Positions 6,718-8,142 of a stretch of DNA of 8,142 nt are shown piece by piece. The notes under the pieces are model-generated. The model saw nothing but the letters and a program-made list of their open reading frames with translations. It did no database searches and was not told the origin of the DNA. The translations under genes were made by a program, and so were the position numbers. Numbering within the stretch: position 1 is the stretch's first letter; each line of letters starts with the position of its first letter. This DNA is from Ottowia sp. (lineage in GTDB: Bacteria > Pseudomonadota > Gammaproteobacteria > Burkholderiales > Burkholderiaceae_C): NCBI GenBank assembly GCA_023228705.1, contig JALOAS010000118.1, positions 1 through 8,142 of the forward strand, in the 5' to 3' direction.

Positions 6718-7875
6718 TCAATCCGGCTGATAGACCCAGTCTCCGTTCTCTATCTTGACCATGACCACCGCGCGCTCGTCCAGCCCCGTGTGGTCTGTAG
6801 GCGACATGTCAAACACGCCCTGCGCACCGGCCACGTCGTGCACGTTCTCCAGTGCGTCGCGCAGCGCGACGCGGAATTCCTCGCTGCCCGGCTCCGCTTT
6901 TTCCAGCGCCACCGGGATGGCCGCGCTCAGCAGCCGGCCGGCATCCCAGGCATGGCCACCAAAGGTCGACACCGTGCCCTCGCCGTACTTGGCCTCGTAC
7001 GCGTTGATGTACTCCAGCGCCGACGCCTTCACCGGGTTGCTGTCTGGCAGCTGGTCTGCCACCAGCACCGGCCCGGCCGGCAGGAACGTGCCCTCGACGT
7101 CCTTGCCGCCCACGCGCAGGAAGTCGCGGATGGCGACGCCGTGCGTCTGGTACATCTGGCCCTTGTAGCCGCGCTCCTTGAGCGTGGTCTCGGGCAGCGC
7201 CGCTGGCGTACCCGATGCGCCCACCAGCACGGCGTCGGGGTTCAGCGCCATGAGCTTGAGCACCTGCCCGGTGACCGAAGTGTCGGTGCGACCATAGCGC
7301 TCGCTGGCGACCATTTCCATGCCCGCTGCCTCTATGGCCTTCTTGGCCTCGTCGTACCAGCCCTCGCCGTACGCGTCGGAAAAGCCGATGAAGCCCACCG
7401 TCTTGACGCCCTGCTTCTTCATGTGCGCGGCAACGGCGCCGGCCATGAGCGCGTCGTTCTGCGGCGTCTTGAACGCCCAGCGCTTGTTGTTCTTGCCGTC
7501 TTGCGGCTCGACCACGATGGCCGACCCCGCCATGGAGATGATCGGCGTCTTGGCTTCGGCAGCCACGTCTATCATGGCCAGCGAATTCGGCGTGGTCGAG
7601 GATCCGACGATGGCGTCGACATTGCGCTCGGTGATGAACTTGCGCGTGTTGGTGACCGCCGTGGTCGTGTCGCTGGCATCGTCCAGCACGTGGTAGATGA
7701 CCTTCTCGCCGCCGATTTCCGTGGGCAGCAGGCTGATGGTGTTCTTCTCCGCGATACCCAGCGCCGCTGCCGGCCCGGTGGCCGAGACGCTGACGCCTAT
7801 GTTCACGTCGGCCAGCGCCGGCGCCGAGGCCACCAGGGCAAATACGGCTGCCAGCGCGATTTGTTTGAACTTCAT
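6718..7875 (-). CDS. livK: Periplasmic substrate-binding protein of the liv-type ABC importer
   Basis: This protein captures the substrate in the periplasm and delivers it to the LivH/LivM channel. It has 385 residues from the ATG at 7873-7875. A Sec signal peptide is clear: MKFK, a hydrophobic core, then APALA with likely cleavage after A22 to give mature DVNIGVSV. There is no lipobox, and I see no cysteine in the protein. The fold is the Peripla_BP_6 type (LivJ/LivK class): ATGPAAALG at 32-40, the ligand-loop region GSSTTPNSLAM at 91-101, PIISMAGSA at 111-119, FKTPQNDALMAGAVA at 135-149, and GHAWDAGRLL at 307-316. I chose this start over an in-frame ATG eight codons upstream (7899) because a GGAG sits eight bases before it and the signal peptide begins here. 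Substrate is undetermined: members of this class bind branched-chain amino acids, amides, short-chain or aromatic acids. The symbol livK is by family only. It is the first gene of the transporter operon. Confidence 0.92.
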   Translation of the reverse strand: MKFKQIALAAVFALVASAPALADVNIGVSVSATGPAAALGIAEKNTISLLPTEIGGEKVIYHVLDDASDTTTAVTNTRKFITERNVDAIVGSSTTPNSLAMIDVAAEAKTPIISMAGSAIVVEPQDGKNNKRWAFKTPQNDALMAGAVAAHMKKQGVKTVGFIGFSDAYGEGWYDEAKKAIEAAGMEMVASERYGRTDTSVTGQVLKLMALNPDAVLVGASGTPAALPETTLKERGYKGQMYQTHGVAIRDFLRVGGKDVEGTFLPAGPVLVADQLPDSNPVKASALEYINAYEAKYGEGTVSTFGGHAWDAGRLLSAAIPVALEKAEPGSEEFRVALRDALENVHDVAGAQGVFDMSPTDHTGLDERAVVMVKIENGDWVYQPD

Positions 7876-7883
7876 GAAACGGT

Positions 7884-7887
7884 CTCC
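7884..7887 (-). promoter_or_regulatory. Ribosome binding site deciding the binding-protein start
   Basis: On the minus strand the sequence reads CTGGAGACCGTTTC before ATG. The GGAG is eight bases from the ATG at 7875, a normal distance, and supports that codon over the upstream in-frame ATG at 7899, which would place this site inside the coding sequence. Confidence 0.65.
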
Positions 7888-7915
7888 AGTTGGTGTCAAG
7901 GTCTGTCCGGGTGGC

Positions 7916-7935
7916 GCCCGCGGCGGGCCGCCCGC
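7916..7935 (-). promoter_or_regulatory. Overlapping hairpins in the leader of the binding-protein mRNA
   Basis: Two perfect 5-bp stems share bases and cannot form together: GCCCG/CGGGC at 7916-7928 and GCGGG/CCCGC at 7923-7935. They lie between the candidate -10 element and the ribosome binding site. They may be no more than GC-rich leader structure. I recognise no riboswitch class and no leader peptide. Confidence 0.25.
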
Positions 7936-7946
7936 ACAACGTGCAC

Positions 7947-7975
7947 ATTGTAGATGGACGGGCGCCCGGAGAAAC
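7947..7975 (-). promoter_or_regulatory. Candidate promoter for the transporter operon
   Basis: On the minus strand TACAAT (7952-7947) is a good -10 element, about 71 bases before the binding-protein ATG. At 17 bases upstream is GTTTCT (7975-7970), a poor -35 element, so an activator may be needed or the call may be wrong. The spacer contains the perfect 10-bp palindrome CGGGCGCCCG (7959-7968), a possible operator or simply GC-rich chance. Confidence 0.4.
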
Positions 7976-7992
7976 GCCTGCTTGCCACAGGC
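7970..7992 (-). terminator. Weak intrinsic terminator candidate after lrgB
   Basis: On the minus strand GCCTG and CAGGC form a 5-bp stem around a 7-base loop (7976-7992), followed by GTTTCT. It begins 21 bases past the lrgB stop codon, a suitable place for a terminator, but the stem and the T-tract are short. It overlaps the proposed -35 region of the next gene. Confidence 0.3.
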
Positions 7993-8013
7993 AACACCTG
8001 GTCGCCAACACGG

Positions 8014-8142
8014 TCAAAACAGCAGCCAGACCACCAGTGGAATCAGCGCGGCGGTGAGCGCGCCGTTGAGGCCCATGGCCAGTCCGGCAAAGGCACCGGC
8101 CTGCGCGCTGTGCTCAAAGGCACGCGCCGTGCCTATGCCGTG
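8014..8142 (-). CDS. lrgB: LrgB-family membrane protein, C-terminal 42 residues (cut by window end)
   Basis: The frame from 8142 down to the TGA at 8016-8014 gives a fragment starting HGIGTARAFEHSAQAGAFAG and continuing with LAMGLNGALTAALIPLVVWLLF. The HGIGTARA motif and the GAFAGLAMGLNG helix are hallmarks of the C-terminus of LrgB/YohK-family inner-membrane proteins, which pair with a small LrgA/CidA partner. They are linked to murein hydrolase control or to export of small metabolites such as pyruvate or glycolate in different organisms. Only the end is visible, so neither integrity nor an lrgA neighbour can be judged. It lies 138 bases upstream of the binding-protein gene on the same strand. 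A link with the transporter is not implied. Confidence 0.83.
   Translation of the reverse strand, partial: HGIGTARAFEHSAQAGAFAGLAMGLNGALTAALIPLVVWLLF

Noticed and set aside
7876..7899. Upstream in-frame ATG for the binding protein
   Set aside because: It would add MTPTGDRF before a normal signal peptide, and the good ribosome binding site would then lie inside the gene.

Overview
The window is high-GC DNA in which most of the sequence codes for protein. It reads as chromosome of a beta-proteobacterium of the order Burkholderiales, most likely Comamonadaceae. The clues are a liv-type permease fused to its ATPase in one protein, the UvrA sequence style, and GC-rich spacers with GCTGGACG-like words. 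The assignment rests on recognition and not on a search.

Layout: positions 1-2254 (+) hold the C-terminal four fifths of the excinuclease subunit UvrA, cut by the window start. Positions 2255-2768 are a non-coding stretch between two convergent genes, dominated by a palindromic repeat (copy A, about 2282-2624). On the minus strand, read right to left, follows a branched-chain-amino-acid-type (HAAT family) ABC transporter. It consists of a periplasmic binding protein (7875-6718), a spacer with a second, inverted copy of the repeat (copy B, about 6482-6660), the LivH permease (6425-5394), a fused LivM permease-LivG ATPase (5350-3503) and the LivF ATPase (3506-2769, overlapping the fusion gene by ATGA). 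Upstream of the binding protein is the last 42 codons of an LrgB-family membrane protein (8142-8014, minus), cut by the window end.

The four transporter genes make a complete importer: one secreted binding protein, two membrane subunits and two ATPases, encoded by four genes because of the fusion. The substrate cannot be read from the sequence; branched-chain amino acids, amides or aromatic acids are all possible for this family. A plausible promoter and ribosome binding site lie before the binding-protein gene. The hairpin-rich repeat between that gene and livH may separate expression of the abundant binding protein from that of the membrane parts.

The genes are ordinary. The most interesting signal is non-coding: two related palindromic elements with similar ends in opposite orientation, bracketing livH-livMG-livF. 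No tRNA, rRNA, CRISPR array, transposase or phage gene is visible, and I found no convincing new multi-gene system.
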